A stretch of 64,000 nucleotides of DNA. Source: Arthrobacter sp. 18067 (GTDB lineage: Bacteria; Actinomycetota; Actinomycetes; Actinomycetales; Micrococcaceae). Position 1 is the first letter of the stretch; every line of letters starts with the position of its first letter. Shown in pieces: positions 1 through 8,539 of the stretch. The translations under genes and the position numbers were made by a program. The stretch lies in the NCBI RefSeq assembly GCF_902706295.1, contig NZ_CACSJJ010000006.1, positions 145,511 to 209,510 on the forward strand, written 5' to 3'. The notes beneath the pieces were generated by a model. It was not told the origin of the DNA. It worked only from the letters and a program-made list of their open reading frames with translations, and did no database searches.

Positions 1-22
1 TCGAATCCCGCTGGGGTCACCA
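1..22 (+). tRNA. tRNA 3' end (partial, isotype unknown)
   Basis: The first 22 bases read as the end of a tRNA: T-loop remainder (1-6), T-stem 3' strand CCCGC (7-11), acceptor 3' strand TGGGGTC (12-18), discriminator A (19) and an encoded CCA (20-22). A strong terminator follows at once. The acceptor implies a 5' strand of GACCCCA, which lies outside the window, as does the anticodon, so the isotype cannot be named. Confidence 0.75.
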
Positions 23-25
23 CAG

Positions 26-63
26 AATCCCCCGGAACCCAGGTTCCGGGGGATTTCTTTTTT
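26..63 (+). terminator. Rho-independent terminator of the tRNA
   Basis: Bases 26-39 and 42-55 form a near-perfect hairpin with a CCCCCGG/CCGGGGG core. It is followed by a T-rich tract ending at about 63. It sits four bases after the tRNA CCA end. Confidence 0.92.
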
Positions 64-96
64 CTCCGTTTTCCATCCGCTGTGCCAGCCCCACGC

Positions 97-123
97 TTGC
101 AAGGTGGATCGGGCTGGCATGAT
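97..123 (+). promoter_or_regulatory. Possible promoter, leaderless dynamin operon
   Basis: CATGAT (118-123) lies exactly six bases before the GTG at 130, the spacing expected when the mRNA begins at the start codon. TTGCAA (97-102) is a possible -35 element, but its 15-base spacer is short. There is no good Shine-Dalgarno sequence before the GTG. Confidence 0.35.
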
Positions 124-129
124 GATGCT

Positions 130-1911
130 GTGACCGCAAACCAAGACCCGGCATCAAGCCGGGAACATTCCGTAGCCCAAGGTGCGGCGGCCGCCGTCGA
201 AACTTTGGAGTCGGCCCGTGCGGAACTGGCGGCCACCACCCTTCCGCTCGCCGTGCCGGACGCCGAGGAAGCCCGCCGATGGATTCGCGAGTCCCTTGCG
301 CAGCTCGACGACTACGTGATTCCACGTTACAGAAGCTTGGATGCCCCGCTGTTGGCCGTCGTCGGCGGTTCAACTGGTGCGGGCAAGTCCACGCTGGTCA
401 ACGCGCTGGTGGGGTACCCGGTGACACGTGCGGGCGCCATCAGGCCGACCACGCGCCAGCCTATCTTGCTGCACCATCCCGAGGATGCCCGGTGGTTTGA
501 AGGCCACAGGATTCTTCCGAGCCTGGACCGCATCAAAGGCGCTGTCTCAACGAGTCCTTTGCCGGCAAACCAGGCAGGTGCCGCCCCCGACGCCCAGGCC
601 ATCACGTCGTTGGTATTGGTAGGTCATACTGCGGTGCCCCAGGGAATTGCACTCCTGGACGCGCCTGACGTCGACTCGATTTCCGATGACAACCGCAGGC
701 TGGCTGGACAGCTGCTTGCTGCCGCGGACCTCTGGGTGTTTGTCACCACAGCAAACCGATACGCCGACGCCGTACCCTGGCGTCTGCTCCTGGACGCGGC
801 TTCGCGGGACATCACCGTAGCCGTGGTGCTGGACCGGGTGCCGGGTGCCGCTGAAGACGAAGTCAAGACCGACCTTCAGGCAATGCTTGACCGGCAGGGG
901 CTCGGGGCAGCGAAACTCTTCGTCGTTCCGGAAAGCGACTTGGACGGGCTTGGAATGCTCCCCGCGGAATCGGTGGCCCCGCTGGGTCGGTGGTTGGGCG
1001 CCCTCGCCGCCAATGCGGCGGGAAGGGCGGATGTGGCCCGGCGGACGCTCAACGGTGCCGTCAAGGCCGTCAGCGTTCGTTTGGAAGGAATCGCCAACGC
1101 TGCCGCGGAGCAGGATGCCGCTGCGCATGAACTCCAGGCAGTGTGCATCGCGGAGTATGGGCAGGCTCTTTCGCGCATTCTTGAGGCGACCAAGGACGGA
1201 GCATTGCTCCGCGGCGAAGTACTGGCCCGGTGGCAGGACTTCGTCGGCACCGGCGAGTTCTTTAGGGCTGTCGAGCAGAACATTGGCCGCTTCCGGGACC
1301 GCGTGGGGGCCTTCTTCCGCGGCGAACCCGCCCCGGCAGTGAAGGTTGAGACCGCCATCGAAACCGGGCTGCAGGCCGTCATCCTGGATGAAGCTGCCAA
1401 CGCAGCAGAGAACGTGGACAGGCGATGGCGTTCGGACCCCGCAGGCCGACAACTCCTCGGCGCCCATGACCTGTCCGGAACCAGCGACGACTTTGACGCA
1501 AAGGCTGCTGCCGCGATCCGGTCCTGGCAGGAGGGTCTGATGGAGATGATCCGTACGCAGGGCCAGGGAAAGCGAACCCAAGCCCGGTGGTTGTCCTTCG
1601 GCGTCAACGGGCTTGGCGCAGCGCTTATGGTGGTGGTGTTCTCCATGACGGCAGGCTTGAGTGGTTTGGAGATCGGCATCGCAGGCGGAACGGCTGTGGT
1701 TGGCCAGAAGCTGTTGGAGGCAGTGTTCGGCGAGGACGCGGTGCGGCGCCTTGCCCAACAGGCGCGGGATGACCTGCACACCCAGTGCCAAAGGCTTCTG
1801 GACGAAGAGAAGCAGCGGTTCCTGAACAGGCTTGAGGCCGCGCATCCAAGCTCTGGCAATGACCTGGCACGGCACGCCAAGGCACTCGGCCGCCTGGCGG
1901 GAGCCGTATGA
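130..1911 (+). CDS. Dynamin-like GTPase, first of a pair
   Basis: A 593-residue large GTPase. The P-loop GGSTGAGKST is near residue 79 and a G3-like LDAPDVDS near 174. The G4 position (VLDRVP) departs from N/TKxD. A long helical middle follows, with a hydrophobic segment near 495-535 and an amphipathic C terminus. This resembles bacterial dynamin-like proteins that associate with the membrane; such genes are often labelled 'ABC transporter' because of the P-loop, but no ABC signature is visible. The GTG at 130 is preferred over the ATG at 82 because a -10-like element lies six bases upstream of it. The gene overlaps the next by ATGA, so the two products probably act together, as in DynA/DynB of Streptomyces, which stabilise the division ring. 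The specific role here is inferred. Confidence 0.8.
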   Translation: MTANQDPASSREHSVAQGAAAAVETLESARAELAATTLPLAVPDAEEARRWIRESLAQLDDYVIPRYRSLDAPLLAVVGGSTGAGKSTLVNALVGYPVTRAGAIRPTTRQPILLHHPEDARWFEGHRILPSLDRIKGAVSTSPLPANQAGAAPDAQAITSLVLVGHTAVPQGIALLDAPDVDSISDDNRRLAGQLLAAADLWVFVTTANRYADAVPWRLLLDAASRDITVAVVLDRVPGAAEDEVKTDLQAMLDRQGLGAAKLFVVPESDLDGLGMLPAESVAPLGRWLGALAANAAGRADVARRTLNGAVKAVSVRLEGIANAAAEQDAAAHELQAVCIAEYGQALSRILEATKDGALLRGEVLARWQDFVGTGEFFRAVEQNIGRFRDRVGAFFRGEPAPAVKVETAIETGLQAVILDEAANAAENVDRRWRSDPAGRQLLGAHDLSGTSDDFDAKAAAAIRSWQEGLMEMIRTQGQGKRTQARWLSFGVNGLGAALMVVVFSMTAGLSGLEIGIAGGTAVVGQKLLEAVFGEDAVRRLAQQARDDLHTQCQRLLDEEKQRFLNRLEAAHPSSGNDLARHAKALGRLAGAV

Positions 1912-3527
1912 GCCGCCACAGCCAGGTCCGTGAATCTTCCCAGTTGCAGCGCCGCCTCGAATCTCTGAACACAGCCCGCGAACTCGCCGAAGGCGTGCTC
2001 CCGGACGCGGACCTGCAGTCTGTCTACGACGTCCTGGAACGCGCAACGTCGAGGCGGTCATTATCCGCGGGACACACCGTGGTGGGCTTTTTCGGGGCAA
2101 CCGGCAGCGGTAAATCGTCCTTGTTCAACGCCGTGTCCGGGAGCGGGCTCGCCACCGCGACGGCCCGACGGCCCACAACGTCCTCGCCATTGGCAGGAAT
2201 CTGGGGTGAAGACGGCAGCGGGCCCCTGCTCGACTGGCTGGACGTCAAGGAACGCCACACACTGCCGCCGGTTCCCGGGCTGGCTGAGGAGGGCACCGGC
2301 CTGGTGCTCCTGGACCTGCCCGACTTCGACTCTACCCGGATGGAAAACCGCGAGATCGCCCAGCGCATGGTGGGCATGGTGGACGTCCTGGTCTGGGTCC
2401 TGGATCCGCAAAAGTACGCCGACGCCGCCGTGCACAATGATTTCCTTCGGCCCATGGCCTCCCACGGCGCCGTTACCCTGGTTGTCCTGAACCAGGTGGA
2501 TAAGCTCAGCGCCGCCGACGCCTCCGCCGTCATGGAATCGCTGGAGGGAATCCTGCAGCGTGATGGACTGGGTAAGGTCCGCGTTCTGGGCGCATCGGCC
2601 TTGACTGGCGACGGCGTCCCGGCCGTCCGCGGGGCCATCAGGAACGTCGTAGTACAGCGGGAGGCAACAACCCAGCGCCTTGCAGCCGACGTAGCGAAGG
2701 CCGCCGCGGAACTCGCTCTTGCCTCCGGCGAAGGTGAAGCCCGCGGCATCAACGGACGGGCAAAATCCCGGCTCGCATCTGAACTGGCGACGGCGGCCAA
2801 CGTACCTGTCGTGGTGGATGCGGTCCAGCGGTCGTTCAAGAGGGAATCGGCCCGCAGGACGGGTTGGCCTGTGACGCGGTGGCTGTTGCGCTTTCGACCG
2901 GACCCGCTTCGGCGACTGAACCTGGGCAGGGCGGATACCAAGCCTGAGCTCAGCCGGACCTCACTACCTCCTGCCGGCGCACCAGAGCGCGCGCGGACGG
3001 ATGCGGCCGTCAGGGATTTTGTGGACGAGGCATCCACCGGGGCGCCGGGACCCTGGCGGGCAGCTATCCGAAGTGTGGCACGAGATGGCAGGGAACAACT
3101 GCCTGATGCATTGGATCAGGCCATCGCCGGAACGGACCTGAAAGCGATGAAGCGTCCCTTGTGGTGGGTGCTGTTCAATACCCTCCAATGGCTGGCACTG
3201 CTCCTCGCCGTTGGAGGGCTGGGCTGGCTCGGCGTCCTGGCTGCCCTTGGCTACTTCCAGATGCCTGTGCCGGAGGTGCCACGGACAGAGGGCTGGCCCT
3301 GGCCGACGCTGATGGTGGCTGGGGGAGTCCTGCTGGGCATTGTCCTGGCCGTCGCTGGCCGCATAGTGGGCGGTTGGGCAGCGAGAGCGCGAGCGTCCGG
3401 GGCAGCGAAGCGGTTGAAGTCCGCAGTGGCACGTGTTGCCGAGCACCGGATCGTGGAGCCTGTCGACGTGGAGATCACGCGCTTGAAGGCTTTCAACGCT
3501 GCATTGAAAACGGCACGTTCGGCCTAG
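1908..3527 (+). CDS. Dynamin-like GTPase, second of a pair
   Basis: A 539-residue GTPase whose ATG overlaps the previous stop as ATGA, implying translational coupling. It has a complete GTPase motif set: GATGSGKSS (about 61-69), DLPDFDS (G3), NQVDK (G4, about 194) and SAL (G5). Two strong transmembrane segments follow at about 416-448 and 461-487, so the GTPase domain is cytoplasmic and the C-terminal region spans the membrane twice. The first protein has a weak G4 and one hydrophobic region, whereas this one looks like a full switch with a firm anchor, which suits a heteromeric pair. The stop codon shares a CTAG palindrome (3524-3527) with the stop of the opposite-strand gene. Confidence 0.82.
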   Translation: MSRHSQVRESSQLQRRLESLNTARELAEGVLPDADLQSVYDVLERATSRRSLSAGHTVVGFFGATGSGKSSLFNAVSGSGLATATARRPTTSSPLAGIWGEDGSGPLLDWLDVKERHTLPPVPGLAEEGTGLVLLDLPDFDSTRMENREIAQRMVGMVDVLVWVLDPQKYADAAVHNDFLRPMASHGAVTLVVLNQVDKLSAADASAVMESLEGILQRDGLGKVRVLGASALTGDGVPAVRGAIRNVVVQREATTQRLAADVAKAAAELALASGEGEARGINGRAKSRLASELATAANVPVVVDAVQRSFKRESARRTGWPVTRWLLRFRPDPLRRLNLGRADTKPELSRTSLPPAGAPERARTDAAVRDFVDEASTGAPGPWRAAIRSVARDGREQLPDALDQAIAGTDLKAMKRPLWWVLFNTLQWLALLLAVGGLGWLGVLAALGYFQMPVPEVPRTEGWPWPTLMVAGGVLLGIVLAVAGRIVGGWAARARASGAAKRLKSAVARVAEHRIVEPVDVEITRLKAFNAALKTARSA

Positions 3528-4060
3528 AGCGCTGCTGCGGCGTCCCGGACTTTGATGAGCGTGCGAAGATTCCTGGTGGTGGTGCTGGCTTTGTAGCGTG
3601 CCTTGGCGGAAAGCTTGCTGAACGGGCTGTCCAAGGTTCCACCTGCCGGAGCCAGCCACGCGGAGGCTTCGGGGCCCAGCCGCACTTGTTCCACCCCGCC
3701 AAGGGCAGCCCCGGCCTCGAAAAGGTCGTCAAGCATCGCGGTATCGGAGGCAAGTGTGATGTAGCTGTGCGTGGATTTGTCGTCGGCAGGGTACGGGCAG
3801 GCTTGGACCAGTTCGTCAACCCTGGCTGCCGTGAGCACCACCACCCATGCGTCGTAACCGAACGTCTTCCGGAGGCACTCTTCAAACCGGGCTTTGACGT
3901 CTTTGGCGCTGAGTGCACTCTGCAGCACAACGTTTCCGCTGGCCAGCAGGGTTTTGACCTTGCCAAACGGGTAGTCCTGAAGCGCTGTCTTGAGTTCGGC
4001 CATCTTGATGTTGATGCCGCCCACATTGATGCCGCGAAGGAATACGGCGTAATTGTTCAT
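3524..4060 (-). CDS. DUF1697 family protein
   Basis: A 178-residue protein that opens with the family hallmark FLRGINVGG, followed by the LKTAL and LLASGNVVLQS segments that define DUF1697. No biochemical function is established for the family that I know of. It starts at ATG 4060, only seven bases after the stop of the IclR regulator upstream on the same strand, so the two are probably co-transcribed. Its stop overlaps the stop of the convergent dynamin gene. No signal peptide or membrane segment is visible. Confidence 0.85.
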   Translation of the reverse strand: MNNYAVFLRGINVGGINIKMAELKTALQDYPFGKVKTLLASGNVVLQSALSAKDVKARFEECLRKTFGYDAWVVVLTAARVDELVQACPYPADDKSTHSYITLASDTAMLDDLFEAGAALGGVEQVRLGPEASAWLAPAGGTLDSPFSKLSAKARYKASTTTRNLRTLIKVRDAAAAL

Positions 4061-4067
4061 GCTGAAC

Positions 4068-4787
4068 CTAGTCGTTGTTCTTCCGGAGGGCCTCAGTCAG
4101 CACCCGGGCAGCATTACAGACCACTTCGGCGTGCAGGCGGCCTGGCTGGCGTGTGAGGCGCTCGATCGGGCCGGAAATCGACACAGCGGCGATGACCCTT
4201 CCCGAGGGTCCGCGCACCGGGGCGGAAACCGAGGCGACCCCAGGCTCGCGTTCGCCCAGGCTCTGACCCCAGCCCCGGCGTCGTACTCCTGCCAGGACGG
4301 TGGGGGTAAAGCGGGCGTTCTGCAGCCCCTCCAGCAGGCGGTCGTGGTCTTCCCACGCCAGCAGCACCTGGGCGGCGGAGCCGGCCTTCATGGAGAGCTG
4401 GGTGCCCACCGGAATGGTGTCGCGCAGGCCGATGGGGCGTTCTGCCGAGGCCACGCAAACACGCCAGTCACCCTGCCGGCGGAAGATCTGGGCGCTTTCA
4501 CCGGTGGCGTCACGCAACTGGATGAGGACCGGGCCTGCCGAGGCGATGAGGCGGTCTTCGCCTGCGGCGGATGCGAGCTCCACTAAACGGCTGCCGAGGA
4601 CGAAGCGTCCCTGGATGTCGCGGCTCACCAACCGGTGATGAACCAGTGCCAGCGCGAGCCGGTGAACCGTAGGCCGGGCAAGGCCCGTGGCCGCTACAAG
4701 TTGCGCGAGTGTCGTGGGCCCGGCCTCGAGTGCATCGAGTACCTGGGCCGCTTTATCAATGACACCGACTCCACTAGAATTGTCCAT
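4068..4787 (-). CDS. ltbR: IclR-type regulator of leuCD (LtbR/NdgR-like)
   Basis: A 239-residue regulator with an N-terminal winged helix-turn-helix (KAAQVLDALE, then TLAQLVAATGLARPTVHRL) and a C-terminal IclR effector domain. It is divergent from leuC. In Corynebacterium LtbR and Streptomyces NdgR, an IclR protein in this position represses leucine genes, so the same role is inferred here. The start MDNSSGVG at 4787 is chosen over a longer frame from 4832, because TTGCAT-N17-CAATAT followed by six bases places the transcription start at this ATG. The gene is therefore probably leaderless. Inverted repeats in its promoter suggest autoregulation. Confidence 0.85.
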   Translation of the reverse strand: MDNSSGVGVIDKAAQVLDALEAGPTTLAQLVAATGLARPTVHRLALALVHHRLVSRDIQGRFVLGSRLVELASAAGEDRLIASAGPVLIQLRDATGESAQIFRRQGDWRVCVASAERPIGLRDTIPVGTQLSMKAGSAAQVLLAWEDHDRLLEGLQNARFTPTVLAGVRRRGWGQSLGEREPGVASVSAPVRGPSGRVIAAVSISGPIERLTRQPGRLHAEVVCNAARVLTEALRKNND

Positions 4788-4788
4788 G

Positions 4789-4817
4789 TAATGATATTGC
4801 CGTCTCATTATCTGAGA
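4789..4817. promoter_or_regulatory. Candidate operator between ltbR and leuC
   Basis: Two overlapping perfect inverted repeats lie here: TAATGA-N10-TCATTA (4789-4810) and TCTCA-N5-TGAGA (4803-4817). Both sit on the ltbR core promoter and upstream of leuC, where an autoregulating divergent IclR protein would bind. The assignment is positional; I did not match a published LtbR consensus. Confidence 0.45.
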
Positions 4818-4822
4818 TGCAA
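4794..4822 (-). promoter_or_regulatory. ltbR promoter, leaderless type
   Basis: On the minus strand TTGCAT (4822-4817) and CAATAT (4799-4794) are separated by exactly 17 bases. The -10 lies six bases before the ATG at 4787. The match and spacing make this the clearest promoter in the window. Confidence 0.7.
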
Positions 4823-4839
4823 GTTGTTTCACTGGCCTA

Positions 4840-4898
4840 TTTCACAAGCCTGCTGCTTCAGTAGATGAAGAACAGTTCAAGTGGATGGCCTCCATCCA
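4840..4898 (+). promoter_or_regulatory. leuCD promoter and leader region
   Basis: A weak promoter, TTTCAC (4840-4845) with 16 bases to TAGATG (4862-4867), would start a leader that contains a seven-base-pair hairpin (4882-4898, loop CCT). I see no leucine-rich leader peptide and no T-box, so regulation is more likely by the divergent IclR protein. Confidence 0.25.
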
Positions 4899-4921
4899 AC
4901 CGCAGTGAAGGGAGCAAGGCC

Positions 4922-6373
4922 GTGGGAAAGACACTGGCCGAGAAAGTCTGGGATGCGCACGTAGTGCGCAAAGGTGAGGGCGAAGGAGCCAATGCCCAGC
5001 CCGACCTTCTCTTCATCGACCTGCACCTCGTCCATGAAGTGACGTCCCCGCAGGCATTTGAAGGCCTGCGCCTGGCTGGCCGGCCCTTGCGCCGCGTTGA
5101 CCTCACCATTGCCACGGAGGACCACAACACTCCCACGCTGGATATCGACAAGCCGATTGCCGATCTGACCAGCCGCACCCAGATTGAAACCCTGCGTGCA
5201 AACTGCAGGGAATTCGGCGTCCGCCTCCACTCCCTGGGCGACAAGGAGCAGGGCATTGTGCACGTCGTGGGTCCGCAGCTGGGCCTGACCCAGCCGGGTA
5301 TGACGGTGGTCTGCGGCGATTCCCACACCTCCACCCACGGCGCCTTTGGTGCGCTGGCCATGGGTATTGGTACCTCCGAGGTTGAGCACGTCATGGCCAC
5401 GCAGACACTGTCCTTGAAGCCGTTCAAGACCATGGCCATCAACGTTGAAGGCACCCTGCGACCCGGGGTCACCGCCAAGGACATCATCCTTGCCGTCATC
5501 GCCAAGATCGGCACCGGTGGCGGTCAGGGCTACGTGCTGGAATACCGTGGCTCCGCCATTCGGGCGCTGTCCATGGATGCCCGCATGACCATCTGCAACA
5601 TGTCCATCGAAGCCGGCGCCCGCGCCGGCATGGTGGCTCCGGACCAGACCACCTACGACTACATGGAGGGCCGCCCCCACGCGCCCGAAGGCGCGGACTG
5701 GGATGCCGCCGTCGAGTATTGGAACACGCTGCACACGGACGCCGACGCGACCTTCGACGTCGAGGTGGACCTCGACGCCGACACCCTGGAACCCTTCGTG
5801 ACGTGGGGTACCAACCCCGGCCAAGGCGTTTCCCTCTCGTCCAAGGTCCCGTCCCCGGAGGACTTCGGTGACGAGAACGCCAAGGCTGCCGCCGAGCGCG
5901 CACTCCAGTACATGGGCTTGGAAGCAGGGACGCCCATGAAAGACATCCGTGTGGATACGGTCTTCCTGGGGTCCTGCACCAACTCCCGCATCGAGGACCT
6001 CCGCGTAGCCGCCGACATCATCCGCGGCCGTGAAAAGGACCCCAAGGTCCGCATGTTGGTGGTCCCGGGATCGGCCCGTGTCAGGTTGGAGGCCGAAGCT
6101 GAAGGCCTGGACAAGGTCTTCAAGGAATTTGGTGCTGAATGGCGCTTTGCCGGATGCTCCATGTGCCTGGGCATGAACCCGGACCAGCTCGAGCCGGGTG
6201 AGCGGTGCGCATCAACGTCCAACCGCAACTTTGAGGGTCGCCAGGGCAAGGGTGGCCGCACCCACCTGGTCTCTCCTGTAGTGGCTGCTGCCACGGCCGT
6301 CCGTGGCACGCTGAGCTCGCCGTCGGACCTTGAGTCCGCTGCTGCAGGCACACTCACCGGAATCGCAGTCTAG
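4922..6373 (+). CDS. leuC: 3-isopropylmalate dehydratase large subunit
   Basis: LeuC with LeuD isomerises 2-isopropylmalate to 3-isopropylmalate in leucine synthesis, in the cytoplasm, using a [4Fe-4S] cluster. The 483-residue protein carries the three expected ligands: Cys352 in FLGSCTNSR, and Cys412 and Cys415 in [12 protein letters not shown]. The substrate motif [13 protein letters not shown] is also present. The GTG at 4922 is chosen because AAGGGAG lies just upstream and the protein then begins [11 protein letters not shown], like other LeuC proteins; the longer frame from 4865 adds an unlikely extension. leuD follows after a ten-base gap. Confidence 0.96.
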   Translation: MGKTLAEKVWDAHVVRKGEGEGANAQPDLLFIDLHLVHEVTSPQAFEGLRLAGRPLRRVDLTIATEDHNTPTLDIDKPIADLTSRTQIETLRANCREFGVRLHSLGDKEQGIVHVVGPQLGLTQPGMTVVCGDSHTSTHGAFGALAMGIGTSEVEHVMATQTLSLKPFKTMAINVEGTLRPGVTAKDIILAVIAKIGTGGGQGYVLEYRGSAIRALSMDARMTICNMSIEAGARAGMVAPDQTTYDYMEGRPHAPEGADWDAAVEYWNTLHTDADATFDVEVDLDADTLEPFVTWGTNPGQGVSLSSKVPSPEDFGDENAKAAAERALQYMGLEAGTPMKDIRVDTVFLGSCTNSRIEDLRVAADIIRGREKDPKVRMLVVPGSARVRLEAEAEGLDKVFKEFGAEWRFAGCSMCLGMNPDQLEPGERCASTSNRNFEGRQGKGGRTHLVSPVVAAATAVRGTLSSPSDLESAAAGTLTGIAV

Positions 6374-6383
6374 GAGGATCACC

Positions 6384-6992
6384 ATGGAAGCTTTCACTAC
6401 CCACACCGGCATCGGCGTTCCGCTGCGCCAGAGCAACGTGGACACCGACCAGATCATCCCCGCGGTCTACCTCAAGCGCATCACGCGCACAGGCTTCGAA
6501 GACGCGTTGTTCGCCGCATGGCGCAAGGACGAGTCCTTCATCCTCAACCAAGCCCCGTTCAACGCCGGCTCCGTACTGGTGGCCGGACCCGATTTCGGAA
6601 CGGGCTCCTCCCGTGAGCACGCTGTCTGGGCTCTGAAGGACTATGGCTTCAAAGCCGTCCTGTCCTCCCGGTTTGCCGATATTTTCCGGGGGAATTCCGG
6701 GAAGCAGGGACTCCTCGCGGCCCAAGTGGCACAGGATGACATCGAACTGATCTGGAAGGTCCTGGAAAATCATCCCGGCACTGAGGTCAAGGTTGACTTG
6801 GTCAGCAAGACGGTGGAGTGCGGCAACATTGTTGCGCCGTTCGACATCGACGACTACACCCGGTGGCGCCTCCTGGAAGGACTCGACGACATCGGCCTGA
6901 CACTTCAGCACGAAGAAGACATCACTGCCTACGAGGCCACGCGTCCATCCTTCAAACCGAAGACGCTTCCCGCGAAAGTTGATGCTGGATAG
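6384..6992 (+). CDS. leuD: 3-isopropylmalate dehydratase small subunit
   Basis: A 202-residue partner of LeuC that closes the active site and recognises the substrate. It begins [14 protein letters not shown] and has the family features [14 protein letters not shown] and [19 protein letters not shown] lies just before the ATG at 6384 and overlaps the leuC stop, so the two subunits should be made together. A terminator follows at 7028-7069 and ends the operon. Confidence 0.96.
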   Translation: MEAFTTHTGIGVPLRQSNVDTDQIIPAVYLKRITRTGFEDALFAAWRKDESFILNQAPFNAGSVLVAGPDFGTGSSREHAVWALKDYGFKAVLSSRFADIFRGNSGKQGLLAAQVAQDDIELIWKVLENHPGTEVKVDLVSKTVECGNIVAPFDIDDYTRWRLLEGLDDIGLTLQHEEDITAYEATRPSFKPKTLPAKVDAG

Positions 6993-7027
6993 CTTCTTGT
7001 TGTGAGGCCGCAGCTCTGTGGCTATTT

Positions 7028-7069
7028 GGACCGGTGGGCACCCTTGGGGACTGCCTGCCGGTCCTTTTT
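7028..7069 (+). terminator. Terminator of leuCD
   Basis: GGACCGG (7028-7034) pairs with CCGGTCC (7058-7064) around a GC-rich loop and is followed directly by five T residues. It lies 35 bases after the leuD stop. Confidence 0.8.
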
Positions 7070-7118
7070 CGTCAACGTTCAACTGATGCCTGAGACCTTT
7101 GCCGCCGGGTGCGTCCAT

Positions 7119-7147
7119 TTCGGTTCGGTAACGCGAGCTTCTATGCT
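7119..7147 (+). promoter_or_regulatory. Candidate promoter of the murA operon
   Basis: TTCGGT (7119-7124), a 17-base spacer and TATGCT (7142-7147) lie about 55 bases upstream of murA and after the leuD terminator. GAGGAAA (7187-7193) precedes the murA ATG. Confidence 0.5.
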
Positions 7148-7202
7148 TAGCTGGAGCCTTTGTAAGTTTGGGGGGCGAGTAGTCGTGAGGAAACCGGTAT
7201 AG

Positions 7203-8528
7203 ATGAGTAGTGTTCTGACAATCCGCGGTGGCGTCCCGTTAACAGGACGAGTGACCGTTCGCGGTGCCAAGAACCTGGTGCCCAAAGCCATGGTGGCGGC
7301 ATTGCTGGGCAGTGAACCATCGGTGCTGAGGAACGTGCCGGAAATCAAGGATGTAGAGGTTGTCACCAGCCTGCTGCAGTTGCACGGCGTGACCGTCGCG
7401 AAGGATCCGGTAACGGGTGATCTCACCCTGGATCCAAAGGATGCCAAGACGGCCTCCAGCACAGCCATTGATGCCCATGCCGGCGACTCCAGGATTCCCA
7501 TCCTGTTGTGTGGACCCCTGATCCACGCCATTGGCGAGGCCTTCATCCCGGATCTGGGTGGCTGCAAGATTGGCGACCGGCCCATTGACTACCACTTGAA
7601 TGTTCTGCGCCAGTTCGGTGCAGTAGTGGAGAAGCGCCCGGGTGGCATCCACATCTCCGCCCCGCACGGTCTCCACGGAGCCAAGATCTCCCTGCCGTAT
7701 CCCTCGGTTGGCGCCACCGAACAGGTCCTGCTCAGCGCAACGCGCGCCGAGGGCATTACCGAGCTTATCGGGGCCGCTACGGAGCCCGAGATCATCGACC
7801 TCATTGCGGTCCTGCAGAAAATGGGCGCCATCATCAGCGTCCAGACTGACCGGACCATCAGGATTGAGGGCGTCAAGGACCTGCGCGGGTACAACCACCG
7901 TGCACTCCCGGACCGCAACGAGTCCGCATCCTGGGCATCGGCTGCCTTGGTTACCCGGGGTGACATCTTCGTCGAAGGTGCCTCCCAGCGCGACATGATG
8001 ACGTTCTTGAACACCTACCGCAAAGTAGGCGGCGGGATGGACATCGGCGACGACGGCATCCGCTTCTACCATCAAGGCGGCAAGCTTTCCCCCCTGGTCC
8101 TCGAGACGGATGTGCACCCCGGCTTCATGACAGACTGGCAGCAGCCCCTGGTAGTGGCCTTGACGCAGGCCGAGGGCGTATCGATCGTCCACGAGACCGT
8201 TTATGAGAACCGCTTCGGATTCACTGATGCCCTGGCGCGGATGGGTGCCAACATCCAGGTCCACCGTGAGTGTCTTGGCAGCGTACCCTGCCGGTTCGGA
8301 CAGCGGAATTTCCTTCACTCAGCGGTGATCTCGGGCCCCACCCCGCTCCGTGGCACCGACATCGACATCCCGGATCTTCGCGGTGGTTTCAGCCACCTCA
8401 TCGCGGCGCTTGCCGCCACCGGAACCTCCCGGGTCACAGGCATCGACATCATCAACCGCGGCTACGAGCGTTTTACCGAGAAACTGGCCGGCCTCGGCGC
8501 CGATTTCGATATCACCACCACCAAGTAG
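7203..8528 (+). CDS. murA: UDP-GlcNAc 1-carboxyvinyltransferase
   Basis: The first committed step of peptidoglycan synthesis: transfer of enolpyruvate from PEP to UDP-GlcNAc in the cytosol. The 441-residue protein has the N-terminal substrate motif GAKNLVPK, and the reactive cysteine in GGCKIGDRP is present (Cys121), so the enzyme should be sensitive to fosfomycin at that residue, as is usual for MurA enzymes with cysteine. Length and internal duplication fit the EPSP-synthase fold. It heads a tight cluster with plsC, gpsA and ddl, which joins cell-wall and phospholipid precursor synthesis. Confidence 0.95.
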   Translation: MSSVLTIRGGVPLTGRVTVRGAKNLVPKAMVAALLGSEPSVLRNVPEIKDVEVVTSLLQLHGVTVAKDPVTGDLTLDPKDAKTASSTAIDAHAGDSRIPILLCGPLIHAIGEAFIPDLGGCKIGDRPIDYHLNVLRQFGAVVEKRPGGIHISAPHGLHGAKISLPYPSVGATEQVLLSATRAEGITELIGAATEPEIIDLIAVLQKMGAIISVQTDRTIRIEGVKDLRGYNHRALPDRNESASWASAALVTRGDIFVEGASQRDMMTFLNTYRKVGGGMDIGDDGIRFYHQGGKLSPLVLETDVHPGFMTDWQQPLVVALTQAEGVSIVHETVYENRFGFTDALARMGANIQVHRECLGSVPCRFGQRNFLHSAVISGPTPLRGTDIDIPDLRGGFSHLIAALAATGTSRVTGIDIINRGYERFTEKLAGLGADFDITTTK

Positions 8529-8539
8529 CGGGGGATCCT

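Noticed and set aside
547..2100. A 517-codon minus-strand frame across the dynamin pair
   Set aside because: It is antisense to two genes with clear GTPase motifs and has Arg/Ser-rich, low-structure translation typical of shadow frames.
4865..4921. leuC starting at ATG 4865
   Set aside because: The 19 extra residues include the leader hairpin (4882-4898) and are not LeuC-like; GTG 4922 has a better ribosome binding site.
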